Assembly: GCF_000143415.4 (NCBI RefSeq)
Contig: NW_003314283.1
Coordinates: forward strand, 258,752 to 322,751
Reading direction: 5' to 3'
Length of the DNA: 64,000 nucleotides
Source: Selaginella moellendorffii
Lineage: Eukaryota; Streptophyta; Lycopodiopsida; Selaginellales; Selaginellaceae
This document shows, piece by piece, positions 1 to 10,959 of the stretch (position 1 is the stretch's first letter; every line of letters starts with the position of its first letter). The notes beneath the pieces were generated by a model. The model was not told the origin of the DNA, ran no database searches, and saw only the letters and a list, made by a program, of their open reading frames with translations. Made by a program: the position numbers and the translations under genes.

Positions 1-970
1 GATCCAGAAGCTGTAACTTACGTACGAAACCTTGAGAAGGTCTCAGAGTTACTGTGCTTAGACGAAGTTGATGCTGTGGAGATTCACACCGGACAAGGGT
101 AGCGTTTTCTATTCCAATTAGTGTCATCTAAAGTCACTAGTGCTAAACTTCTAGACGTTTGGAGGCTTTTCATCAGCTGGTGACAAACCTCGGCAGTTCT
201 TTCGATCATCTAAAGCTTGTGGCGGTAAGCACTTGCTTTCTTTCATGCATTTCTTCACTCGTTTGCAGGTAAGCGTTCCTGACTTGGGCGATTCAATGAT
301 CTCTTCCATGACGTCAATGTACGAGAGCATGAAACCATATGTCAAATGTGCAAACCTCTGGCAGGTATTGTTTTCGTTTTGATTTCAACGATGCTATATA
401 TGATTCTTTAGCTGGATGGACGTCCAATGAGTGGTGATATCGGCAAGGGTGCTACTCGAGCTGCGGTAATCCTGGGTGGAAGAGTTTTAGCGGCTTTGGA
501 TCGTCCCCCAGGTATTTGCCGATCTTTTCACTTAGACCACCAACACTGTTATCATCTTTCCTTTTTGTCTTATTTGCTACAGGTTTCTTACAGCTTGCTG
601 GTGGGACAAATTCACACACCAGAGAGGCTTTAGAGCTCGATGGACTTGTAAACAATGGTTTGTCTTTCACTACTTGGTCGGTTGGTTTTACTATTATACT
701 CTACACAGGCAATGAGTCTATGATTGCTGGCATTGCGGGCATTGCTTTCGGTGGCTATGCTCGAAAGGTATCACTCTTTTATAAGCATTATTCTTCTCTT
801 CCGTGCGGCAAAGACTTAACGTTTTTCCTGTAAAAAAAATCGACCAGATTGTTTGTGGTTTGCTCAAGGAGCTAGAAGCAACAAAGTCTACACGATTGGA
901 GGACCATCCAGAGCTGTTGTTTAAGTCGATCTCTATCACAGGAGAGCTTGTATGGCCCATGAAGCTTTAA
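1..970 (+). CDS. LdpA-like iron-sulfur protein, C-terminal part (5' end outside window)
   Basis: Spliced 3' part of a gene that enters from the left edge. Exons that keep one frame with GT..AG borders: 1-98, 155-224, 269-364, 412-511, 583-657, 709-767, 848-970 (stop TAA). The peptide contains DAVEIHTGQGRLEAFHQL, then VSVPDLGDSM, LDGRPMSGDIG, LQLAGGTNSHT and IAGIAFGGYARK. These blocks match, from memory, the C-terminal domain of cyanobacterial LdpA (light-dependent period protein, a 4Fe-4S redox-sensing protein that links light state to the circadian clock) and its plant homologues. The iron-binding cysteines would lie upstream of the window. A plastid location is inference from the cyanobacterial ancestry. 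The family call is fairly strong because several conserved blocks occur in order; the exact plant role is not known to me. Confidence 0.72.
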
Positions 971-3065
971 TCTGGGTGCGCTCGCGCGACTGGTACGCAA
1001 AAAAAAGAGAAGAACACATTGTCATGGCGATTAGCTAATGAGTAGTTGCAGGAAAAAACGCATCTCAGGACTGAAGTTTCCAACAAGTTCATGTAAGAAC
1101 CCTGTTTAAGGTGCCTCTTGATTGTGTCTCTTCATCATTTCCTATACTAATCCTAAAATTATAGAGAAATCGCGAATGGTGGCGGCCGATTCTCTCGAAT
1201 TGAATGAGCTTTATTCGCTTCATCAAGGTTGGATGAGTGAGAGCGAAGATCTGTCTTCCATTAAACAGATGCCAAGCTAATTATTGAGGAGAAATTCCAC
1301 ACTCCCATTTTTTCCCGGAAGCATGATGAAAAACTTTCCAAGCTAAGAGCAAGACCGGACTCTATGAATGGCTAGCTATCAGCTTTTTATTTTCTTTTCT
1401 ATGTTTTTTCCTTCGTACTTGGGCTGGAAAATCAGTGCAAACATGATGGTGGTGGATCCTTTCAGGTGGTGAAAGTGGTAAAAGTGGTGTGGAGTGGAAT
1501 AATGCTGATGAGTTTGGACATGACTCATGAGGGGAGAGCGTTATCTTCTTGTCATGTTATTTAAATGGTACACACTGAGTAGAAGCATAGAGATATTCCC
1601 TCCACCAAGCAAGAAAACAAGCTATTTTAGCTTGGTCCCAATGAGAGAATCATCAAAATCTTCAAGGCTCTCTCTCTCTCTTTTCCTTTGAATTTATCTC
1701 CTTCAACAGAAAGAAACAAGAAACAAAGGGTGGGCTATGCTCTGAGGGGAGCTTCTTTTTTGTTTGGGCTTTTGGTACTTTGTCATCTGGAGTTTGTTGT
1801 TTCTTGACTGGAGAAAGAATGAATGGATTCTTTTCAACTCTATTCTCTTTTTCTCTATCTACTAACTCCTCTGGATGGAGAATATGATCGCCTGATTGAG
1901 GCAGTTTCTCAATCACTTATATTCGATCCAGCAAAGAAACAGCAGAGGAAAAAGTGGCACACTTTACATTTTGCCCTTCCACCACCAAGAGCTATTGCAC
2001 TTTGTACAGCACCTCTGATTGATAGCTTCAACTTGAATCTGAACGAGATCTTGCTGATTTCAGGATCATTCCAGACTTACACTAGCACTGAAAATTGTGA
2101 AATTTGAACATAAAAACAGAGCACTCTGTTTTTTTGGTTTTTGCAATCTGGCACAATATCTGGAAAATTGTCACTTTTTGTTCCATCAGCGCTCGCAAAA
2201 ATTTCTGGCATTCCAGCAGAGGTCCTCTGCTGTGTCGCATGTTATGTGGTCAATTTCCATTCCAGAACCTCTGGATCTTCATAATACTTTCGCCTGTCTT
2301 TGTACAATTATATGCTTCTGCCGATCGATTTCGATTGATTTGCACTTCCCTCCTCTTGTTTCCTTTGGATGCGCCCCATTTATGCCATGCCCACCAGACC
2401 ACACCCCAGCACATAGAAATCATGGATTCTTTCACTGTTTGTCTTTTCTCTCTTTTCTTTTTGGGCTTCTCGGTTCTTGGTGTTGCTGGTTGTTGCTGTT
2501 TGATTGATGGACTGATTGATTGATTGGGCCATGCTTCCTTGATGTTGTTTTCTTTCTCTCTCCAAGGCTGCGTAGACAAGACGAATTAATAGTGCTCATC
2601 GAGGTGACTTGTTCCCTCGAAATTCTAATCCTTTCTAAAGCACGGCACGGCACGGAGAGAGATGGAACAAACTAAGTTAACAGCGAATGACGTTTTTATA
2701 GTACAGCCAGGAGCTCGATTTCCCTGGAGGATTTTTCTTTCAGCGGAGATTTCTCCCTTCCTTTTGTCGTAAGAATTTGCCTAAGTAATCCTATACCACC
2801 ACCACTGTAAATATGCTACAAAGCTTTCCTTCGTCGACCACCACGAACGATCTTCTCGCAGTCGTGATCTTCCTCCTCTGGCCAGATGTGGAAGTGATAC
2901 CGTATCCATCAATCAATCAACCGAGTGTGTGAGTCACTGTCCTGTCTGTTTGGTTGTCTCCTCCTGCCTGTGAATCTTCAAGGCCCTGGCCCAGCTTCCC
3001 TCGCCAATCCCGAGTACGGTGTAAAGTTTCTAGTACCTCCCAAGTCATAGTCATCGCAGTTACTT
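971..3065. other. Intergenic region between two 3' ends
   Basis: About 2.1 kb between the stop of the LdpA-like gene (+) and the stop of the transporter (-), so it holds two 3' UTRs and no obvious promoter. Open frames at 1823-2107 and 2097-2523 are pyrimidine-rich, have no recognisable motif and overlap open frames on the other strand; I see no real gene here. Confidence 0.6.
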
Positions 3066-5963
3066 CTAGCTCTGATCCCCCGGACAGACTTGAAGAACAA
3101 CCTGTTGCTGCTCGCCATGCACCAACTGGAGCTTCGACTTTACAGCTTGCTGCTGATGGTGATGATCCTGGAGCTCTAAATCCCCTGCTTTGCCTGCCAG
3201 TAGTAGCCTGCTGCGGTTGGATTCTGCGTCGAAGCTCGCATGAACGCTGTAAACCACGTAGAAAATCACCACCACTATCGACCAGAGCCCAAACCTCCTG
3301 TAAGACTGCCAGTCCACCGAGCCAAGCAAGAACACGTTGAGGAAGATGGAGACGGCGGCTAACCACGGCATGAGCGGAGCACCCCAGTCAGCCGGCTTGT
3401 GAGCTTGCGGGACTTTCCACCAAAAGATCATAGTGAGAAGCACGCACAAGACGCCGAAGAAGACGAGCCCCCACCAGAGGTCGTTGCGGTTCAAGTTCCA
3501 AAAGGTGACGAAGCCGATGGCGGAGCCGGAGAAGAGGGCGAGGAAGACGAGCGTCGGCCAGGGGCTGGAGATCTTCCTCACGACGTGCCTCCGGAAGATG
3601 AGAGCGTTGGCGACCATGTAGAAGACGAAGAGCGTCCCGATAGAAATCATGTTGAGTAGGATCTCTAGATCGGTGAACAGAGATATCGCAGAAGTTACAA
3701 CGCCTGGACATCGAAACAAAAGTATTAAATTCGCAAGCCTGGAGAACTATAAAGAAAGACGCGTAGTGCTCACCTAAGAAAACTGTCGCATTGATTGGAG
3801 TCCCTGTAGAAGGATTTACCTTCGCAAACCAGTAAGGGATAACGTTGGACCTTCCTATCACGCACAAGTATCGCGCCTGTCCAAGCATAGCAACAAGCAG
3901 GGACGTAAAAATCCCCAAGCTTGCACCAACCGAGACTATCTTCGCAGCCCAATCCCAGCCAACTTTCCTGAAAGCCATCGGATAGGAGGCATCCGCGTCA
4001 ATCTGTGAATCACCACAAGAGGATACAATATCAGAACACACCCAAAACCATATAGAAAAGCTTACCATATCGTAAGGGACGAGCATACTCATGGAGGCAG
4101 CCATGAGGCAGTATAAGACTGAAACGATAGCGACCGAGCCGGAGACACCAATTGGTATGTTCTTCTTCACAGGCTCTTCAACCTCTTCCGCCAAAGTTGA
4201 AACTGCGTCGTAGCCGATATAACTGAAGTAAACAATCGCGGCACCATTTAGCACTCCCCTGACTCCGTAAGGGAAGAATCCACCTTCGCTGCTCGGGTGT
4301 CCGGGTGTTGTGAAGTTCTTCACGTCTCCCTTGACAAATCCGGCCACAATGATGAACAATATGAACAAAACATGGGCTACTGTCATCACCATGTTAAAAA
4401 TGGAGCTGTCTTTGGTGCTGCAGAACAAAGGATATAAAAACATTATAGTCAAATCTTCCCGGATACAAAAACAAGCACAAGCAAGCTCAAGAAAGTCGCG
4501 CGACTGCTCGCATTCCAAAGCCTCGCATAACAAAATAAAGACGAAGTTCGCAACAATTTCCAGCCAAAACAATTGACCACGAAACCATTTCGAGGATCAA
4601 GACTGGTGACCCTATCCACTTGAGAGCGACGATAAATTCATGGGACTCTGTGCAGTAGCAACCAAAAACACTAAAGACACCACACAGGCCAGCGGTTTTA
4701 ATCGATCGGATCCGGCACACGCATCGAATTCTCTCGAGATAAGAACGACCATAAACTTTGGGGGGCCTGTAGAAACTAAGAACCAGGAGCAATCATCGAG
4801 GCATCAATAAACAGAAACTATGCAAAAGGATCCCACCAGGGAAAAAGAAACTCCAAAAAAAAATGAACACCAAAAGCAGCAAACCAGGCAAGAGAAGAAT
4901 TTTGATGGATTTCTCATACCTGTAGCACAAGAATATTGTGATTATGATGAGCAGAGCCACGGCCGGGAAATCCAGCATGTTGTATTTGGAATGGATTGCT
5001 GTCACCTCAATTCTCCAAGCGGCCACTCCAAAGATGGCTGAAAAGTACGCAGTGAAGCTCCTGGCCACGGCAGCGTTGGACAAAACGTACTCCATGAGGA
5101 GGTTGGCACCAGTGAAAAACGCAGCGAATTCCCCTAAGAAAATCGAAGAAAAAAAATCCAACCTCAGCTCGAAACAAAGAAAAGAAACAAAGGCCACAAT
5201 TCAATCCACAAACCATCGAAGATCACAAGGAAAAGAATTCCAAAATCAGCTCGAGCAAGAACGAAACAAAGACCATCGACAATCCCTTTCTCCTTTGAGC
5301 AAGAAACAAAACAAAGAAAGTAAACAAAGATCACAATTCAATCCCTGGCTCAAAAGGATCACTCACAACTTAACCATCAAAAACCACAAGAAAAAATCAG
5401 CAGCTCGAGCAGAACACAAGGAAAAGAAGCAGAGTTCCAATTCAATCCACACTCCCTGGCTCAAAGGATCACTCACAACACAACTTGGAGCAACGCAAGC
5501 ACACAAAAAGAAAGCAAAACAAGAAAAAATAAAGGAAAGGAGAGGAGTTCTTGGAGTTCTTACCAAATGTGATGCGCAAGTAGCTAAACGCGCCTCCAGC
5601 GACGGGCATTTCCACCGCGAATTCGGTGTAGCAGAAGGCCGAGAGGAGCGCCGAGATGCCAGCCACAATGTATGCCAGCACTATCGATGGGCCGGCGAAG
5701 CTCTTGGCGGCGGTGCCGGTCGTGACGAAGATCCCCGCCCCCAGCATCCCTCCCATTCCCATCGCGATTAGATCATACCACTTGAGCTTGCGCCGCATTT
5801 CGGCGCCGGATCGCGATCGCACCTCGTTCATCTCCTCGCTCGGCGTCCACGACGCGGCCATTCGCTGCTTGAGCCGCGAATGCGTCTTGGAGATCGCGGA
5901 GAGATAGGCCGTGACGCTGGCGAAGGAGGAGGAGGGATCCTCCATGTCGACGCATCGATTCAT
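3066..5963 (-). CDS. Cationic amino acid transporter (CAT family)
   Basis: Five exons on the minus strand: 5963-5564, 5133-4920, 4417-4066, 4002-3774 and 3703-3066. All junctions are GT..AG and the sum is 1,833 nt (610 codons plus stop), the usual size for plant CAT proteins of the APC superfamily. The N-terminal soluble part (about 60 residues) leads to the first membrane segment with GMGGMLGAGIFVTTG, the substrate-binding unwound helix motif of APC transporters. Further hydrophobic segments follow through exon 5, including GFFPYGVRGVLNGAAIVYFSYIGYDAVSTLAEE in two pieces (GAAIVYFSYIGYDA and the EE motif), typical of CATs. It would import arginine, lysine or other amino acids by proton-coupled transport at plasma membrane or tonoplast. 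The start at 5963 is chosen because a TATA-like box lies about 75 bp upstream; MEDPSSS at 5945 is an alternative. The C-terminus is rich in H and Q (HHHQQQ), which is unusual. Confidence 0.92.
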
Positions 5964-6038
5964 CCAATCCAGAAAGGAAGAGAATTTGGGAAAATTTCCT
6001 AGTATCGCTCCAAGAACAAGGACTAACTAGCTAGGTTG

Positions 6039-6050
6039 GCTTTTATAAAG
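6039..6050 (-). promoter_or_regulatory. TATA-like box of the transporter gene
   Basis: Minus-strand TTTATAAAAGCC lies about 76 bp upstream of the ATG at 5963, a suitable distance for a core promoter with a short 5' UTR. Seen directly; function is inferred. Confidence 0.45.
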
Positions 6051-7485
6051 GAGGTTCCACAAAAGGAATTTGCTCCAACGGTGGAGATGCGCAAACCGAG
6101 ACTACCCCATGACGTGGACGGCTGCGATTTGGGGGATCGTAGTAAAAGGGTCAAAACCAAAACGGACGGAGACAATCAATCCTGGCCGTCCACGTGAAAT
6201 TTGGCGCAGATAAACTAAACCTTTACCGCCCTTCACGCGTGAGGGGCGCTAGTACGGACGTTTATCTGGAAACGTACTCCGGTTGGTTGACCTTTCCCCT
6301 TTACCTGTGATGGTGGCCTGCCGGCCGCCTTCCCGTGCCAGTATTTACTCTCAGCACGCTATGGCCGCCAAACGATCCATCTCCCGGCACGGTTAAAACA
6401 CGAAGTAACCTGGCCACGGGGCTCGAGGTCTTTCACTTTTCACCTCATCCGTCCGGTAAATTCTCCAGTGCCAGGCCGCCAGCCGCCGTAACAGCGACGC
6501 GTGGTAACTAATCTCCCGCCAAAGTAAAGGGCTTACTAAATTTCGAGGGAATATTAGGGTTACGTGGCGCCGTGGTTATTGATTGTATGGAATATTAAGT
6601 GTAACTTTCGAAAGGAGCCACTCCCATTCATGCATTGTCCTTGTATCATAGAGATTCAATGAAAACACCACGGCTATAGCTTGGAAGTACGCTTTCATCT
6701 TGCCCTAATATACGTGCGAGGAGGACGACTCAGGAAAGCAACCTTTCACGCAGCGCTAAATCTTTCCAATAAACTATACACACCAAAGATCAAGCAAACA
6801 CAAAGGTGGCGATGATCTTGTGACAAAATCTCCAAATCTGTCTTGAAATCTTCATAGTTTTCTCTTTTCTCTTTGGTCCTGTCATGCCAAATGTAATTTT
6901 TAGCGCTTTCCGTTGCACGGCGGACGCAAGCAATCGTGATCCAGTCAACTTGGCCCGGCTTTGTTGTGAGAACATTAAACTTTAAAAGTCCCCACGGGTG
7001 AGATTTGGATCAGTTGGATCATTTCAAACTTGCTTGTTGCTGGTTGGTTGGCGCGCGAGCCAAAAGTTCGATTCGATGGTGCTTCCGTGCTTCATCGCCT
7101 CTGAGTCTTGTTTACATACAAGTGTTCCACCCAGCCACGCAAAATCCTGGGATTGATTAACGTAATCCCAAATGCCACCTTCTCCTATAGATGAAGATTC
7201 TCCATGATTAAGTAAGATTAGTCAAGAACACTGTAAGATCCTGCAATTCTTCGTATCTGTGAAAAAGATTGAAAAAACAAGCCATGCATTTTGCATTTGG
7301 GAAGCCCTTGAAACATCAAACTCAAAGATTGGAATGCTTGGAAGTGTGAAAGTCCAGCACACATAAAATGCAGATTCCATACTTGTTCACGCTTGGAGCA
7401 TTCATAATGTTTTTCTAAACACCACTTGTGCTGGGTTGATGATTTTTTGACTACATGTTGTTGGGGTCTTGCCAACCAGAGGCAC

Positions 7486-7603
7486 GAAACCATTTACATA
7501 TTGATGCAATGCAAACTCACTCGCTCACTCTTGGGTCCCTCTACTCATGAAACCATTTAGATATTGATGCAATGCAAACTCACTTGCTCACACTCTTGGG
7601 TCC
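7486..7603. repeat. Tandem duplication, unit about 63 bp
   Basis: Two adjacent copies beginning GAAACCATTTA and sharing ATTGATGCAATGCAAACTCA followed by a GCTCAC..CTCTTGGGTCC block. The copies differ by few bases and small indels, so the duplication is fairly recent. Confidence 0.85.
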
Positions 7604-9094
7604 TTTTAGTTTTTTTGGTGAACGTTTGCAATCCACGACAAGAACCGTTTTGCAATGAAGATTTGGTTGAGATCAGTCACTGCTTAATCTGCCTTTGATT
7701 ACTCTAATAAACTAGGTGGCAGAATTTCAATAGGCAATTTACAAAATGTAGTCTCGGATCTGCTGCGTCAACTTTTCCATGCACACAGATCCGCTGTCCG
7801 AATTTTTTTTTTCATAAGGGGGCAAAGTTGACGTGTGTCTGACAAATTGCGCATCACTAGAAAAGTCACCTGTTCCTGCATTCATCTAAACAAATCGCTG
7901 CTGCACATTGACATTTTGGGAAAGCGGGGAGGCGTTTCTGATTCTCTCTTCTTTCACAAAAATAAAAACGATAAAACAACCATGGGGGAAGTTGAACTCG
8001 GACACAAAACAGACAGCGGTGGTGATGGGTTGCGCTTGTTCCAATTATTTAAAAGAACAGCAGATTTCTTTCATGGTGGCCAACATTTACAAATGAGAGA
8101 CAAAGACGCCAACTTTCAACAAAGGAAATACGACTTCATAATCTCCTTTCCATTTTAAAAACCCGAGAAGAAAGATTTTATAGAGAAAGTTTTTGGCAAC
8201 ATGTAAGTTATGAGGAGCAGAACAAAGCAGCCAGGCAGGCCATGCCTCCTCGCAAGGAGTCGTAATCCAAAACACGTCCAAGCAGCAGTATAGCAGCAGC
8301 AAACACACCTCCCATTCTTTTCGCGACGAGATTTTTATAGACGCCCTGCAACAATCGCCAGGATTTTAAAGGCTGCCATGGATCGATCGATCGAGATCAG
8401 CGAGTAAAGTATACCGCCAGTGGATCATCCAATCGCGAAAGCCGCGTACACAGCTTCCCTCAAACAAGAGTAGTTTTTGCTTGTGTCCAGCTTGCCTTCG
8501 TTTTGCTTTCGTTTTCAAGCAGAGACACGCATGGCCCATCCCCGTGATCCTAGTTAAGAGAGAGGGAAAAACAATCAAGGATTTTGGCAATGGCACTTTG
8601 AAATGAAAGAAAAAAGTCGAACCTTTGTTTCTTCTTGCTGCTCGTGGTCCATCACCCACTCTTTACAGCAGCTTCTTATCATTTTCTCGCCAAACGCCGT
8701 TCCTTTAGGTAGCTTTCTCCTTTCTCTGCTTCCTTTCTTTTTCATTGAGCTCCCGGACCACTCCTCCCTGGCCAGGAAAATTGCAAATTTTGGTGGAACT
8801 TTCGGGAGCTCGAAGAATCATACCTGATCTCTGGAGGAACGGTGTTGAATCCTGGTCACATATAGTCGGTGCAAAGGCAGAGAAAGGAACTCGCTACTTA
8901 GCATTCAAGCAAGTTGTGCGTGACTGCTCTCTCGTAGAGATGGGACCAGCATTATATGGTCCCGTCGTGGGGAGTTTCTAGCCAAAAGCCACGAGTCAAC
9001 TGTATATGCAGCGTAGGACCAAAACTCGCGGTAATGGAAATCTGAATAATTCACCTCAGTTATTTCGTTTTCGAAAATTTGGAAAAGACCTTAC

Positions 9095-9175
9095 CTCATA
9101 GTGGATGAGGTCAGTTTTCTCTCTTTTCTTCCCTTTGACAATTTGAGACGTGATGTCACTTGAACTTATGTGAGC
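9095..9175 (-). other. Candidate exon of an unresolved minus-strand gene
   Basis: An 81-nt open, phase-0 segment with a good acceptor (TTCTTCTCAG) and donor (GTAAGG). It encodes 27 residues with KGKKREKTDLIHYE near the end. A second open stretch just upstream (about 9215-9250, ending ADVAE before GTGAGT) could be spliced to it. The pair resembles part of a small charged, possibly histone-fold-like protein, but I could not find start or end exons, nor a consistent splice to the hypothetical gene at 9607-10194. Treat as a lead only. Confidence 0.25.
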
Positions 9176-9606
9176 CTGAGAAGAATAAAAGAAAGTACTT
9201 ATGTTTCCTCGAGGCCTCAAGGACTCACTTCTGCAACATCGGCCAAAAAGAATTGAGTTAGAATGCATGGAAAAGAAAGTACTGAGATCTTTAGTCTAAC
9301 TTACATCACTTCGATGAACTTGCGAAAATCTTGATAGCGACAATCTGTAAGTTCGCATCGTGTCATGTTTAGCACAAGGAATATGAGAAAGAAAGAAAAA
9401 ATCGTGTCTTTGACTTAAACCAGCAGTAAAACCTATGCAAGTTCCAGTTAGTTTCTCCCAGGATTGTCAAGAAAAGCGAAAAACAATTACATTCATTAGT
9501 GAACTCGATCGCTGCTCCTTTGAGAAGGCTCCTTGATCTTCTCTCTCTGATGAAGAAGAAACGAGAAAAAGAAAAACGAGAGAATGCACGATTTCGTGGA
9601 TGTGAG

Positions 9607-10194
9607 CTAGCAAATCCACTTCTCACCCCTGACTTGTTTCAGTGCCGCCACCCTCGAGTTCTCTCTAGCGATGGCTTCTTCCTTTCTAGAAATTCTATCC
9701 TTCCATGCCGCCAGAGCCTTCTCTCTCGCCTTCTCAGCCTCTACTCTCACACTCTCACCATCGATCACTACATTCTCTAACGAGTTCTTGCCACTAGAAA
9801 AGCACCCCCTTGTACTGTGAATGTAGCGTTTGCCACTAGCCCTGTGCTCTAGAGATCCATCCCTGACTCTCTCTATCATCGTTATCCCAGCCGGAGCTTT
9901 CCCAAAGAGATGGAATCCATCGTCTTCTTCCTGGGATGGAGCAGCCACTGGACGATCTGGCTCCTCCTCCGCGCGGATAATCTCCACTGTCTTGTCCAGG
10001 AATTCGTGGAGCTGATCTTGGAGCCGAACCTGGTAGAACTTGAGGTGATGATCGTCGGCGGCGCCTTCTTCTACCTGGTGATCGATTGGCCTAGCAGCGG
10101 ATGGAGTGAGAGAGCTATAATCCACGACGCAGCTGCGCAGCCGCTTCTCTTCCTCCTCCCCTTCGCTCGATTCTTGCATCGATCGCTTTCTCAT
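9607..10194 (-). CDS. Hypothetical protein, intact member of a duplicated gene pair
   Basis: Uninterrupted 195-codon frame from ATG at 10194 to TAG at 9607; the frame stays open upstream to 10476, but that part is antisense to the DUF1350-like leader and I exclude it. The protein starts with an acidic stretch (ESSEGEEEEKR), then a helical segment (FYQVRLQDQLHEFLDKTVEI), a conserved-looking central block (TMIERVRDGSLEHR..GKRYIHSTRGCF) and a C-terminal charged helix rich in A, E, K and R (EAEKAREKALAAWKDRI), probably coiled coil. No signal peptide or membrane segment. I do not recognise the family. It lies head-to-head with a DUF1350 fragment, with only about 130 bp between the two ATGs. A disrupted copy exists at 19409-20030 on the other strand. 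A splice donor near the end (GG|GTGAGAAG) leaves open that further exons lie downstream. Confidence 0.55.
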   Translation of the reverse strand: MRKRSMQESSEGEEEEKRLRSCVVDYSSLTPSAARPIDHQVEEGAADDHHLKFYQVRLQDQLHEFLDKTVEIIRAEEEPDRPVAAPSQEEDDGFHLFGKAPAGITMIERVRDGSLEHRASGKRYIHSTRGCFSSGKNSLENVVIDGESVRVEAEKAREKALAAWKDRISRKEEAIARENSRVAALKQVRGEKWIC

Positions 10195-10325
10195 CTCCAA
10201 AACCCTAGGAAGAATGCGCTCACCTCTCTGGATCCAGCAATGCGCGGCCGATCTACACGAGCTAGCTCCGCTCCTCCAGCGCTCCAAGATCGCATCGAGA
10301 TCACCCTTTCTCGCTAGGGTAAACC
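10195..10325. promoter_or_regulatory. Shared bidirectional promoter/leader (left copy)
   Basis: The 131 bp between divergent ATGs at 10194 (-) and 10326 (+). The same block is preserved in inverted orientation at about 19279-19408, again between the divergent pair, so one short region must have driven both genes in the ancestral pair. No TATA box is evident; the block contains a GATCGAGATC-like stretch. Confidence 0.5.
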
Positions 10326-10945
10326 ATGGAGGATGGAAATATTTCGAGGGCTTTTGGTGTTTGAAAGAGTCAAGATATTGTCGATCCTTCCTGCTGGAGG
10401 AGTGCGCGGCTTCTTCTGCCAGGGCAGGCACTGGATTCGCGACCGTGGCAGCGTCATGGCGCCGGCGACGAGACAATCCCAGGTTTTCTAGCTTCTCGAG
10501 TTCCAGGGGAAGATCTGGAAGACGTTACATTCTCTAGCAATTCGGAGCCGCAAGGAACGAATGATAGCCTCCAGCTCTATGGACAGATCGAGAAGTATGC
10601 TGGTGAAAGAATTTCGTCGTTTTCATGCTTGTTCTTCTTTCTTTCCAGGGTTTTTGTGGACTCTGCGATGTAAGCACAAGGAACTCTTGGACGCTGGCAA
10701 GAAATCCAAGTAAGCTCTATCTGTGTTTTTGTCTTTCACAGAGAGAGCACTGGTGATTTTGTTTTCCTTCTCCAGGGAGACCGAGCAAAGGAGATCAGTT
10801 GTCCATTTTGGAGCTGCTCCACAGATCACGTATCGCTTGTTTCTGGAACGCCTTGTAGAGCCCTTAAGGACTAGCAAAAGTCTAGCAGTTTCGGTGGGCA
10901 GAGAGGTGAGAGTTTCATATTGTATAGAATGATTTAACTCTGTCT
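10326..10945 (+). pseudogene. Truncated DUF1350 gene fragment (5' exons only)
   Basis: Matches, exon by exon, the first three exons of the intact DUF1350 gene at 17346-19278: a leader with the AGTGFATVAASWRRRR block, the VDSAM exon region, and the exon ending in GAAPQITYRLFLERL. Differences are disabling. In the third exon the bases for AWIL and those for the FVGGVFV block have been lost in small deletions, the reading frame changes, and homology stops near 10930 so that all downstream exons are missing. It is the dead member of this copy of the gene pair, while its neighbour at 9607-10194 is open. Confidence 0.8.
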
Positions 10946-10959
10946 TTCCATGCATGATC

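Larger units (their letters stand above)
5964..9090. other. Intergenic region upstream of the transporter
   Basis: About 3.1 kb. The first 600 bp are GC-richer and contain the promoter side of the transporter gene. The remainder has scattered short open frames (for example 7835-8158 and 8603-8981) without motifs, with poly-T tracts and a tandem duplication at 7486-7603. I find no convincing gene. Confidence 0.5.
9363..10930 (+). repeat. Left arm of an inverted gene-pair duplication
   Basis: This segment is the reverse complement, with many substitutions and indels, of about 18660-20210 (weaker similarity to about 20245). It carries both divergent genes, their shared promoter and some 3' flank of the hypothetical gene. 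The two arms enclose about 7.7 kb of retroelement-rich DNA plus the 3' exons of the intact DUF1350 gene. Confidence 0.8.

Noticed and set aside
2097-2653. Overlapping open frames on both strands
   Set aside because: Low-complexity pyrimidine-rich DNA, no motif, no splice logic; likely 3' UTR.
3399-5771. Plus-strand open frames of up to 277 codons
   Set aside because: Antisense shadows of the transporter exons and introns on the minus strand.
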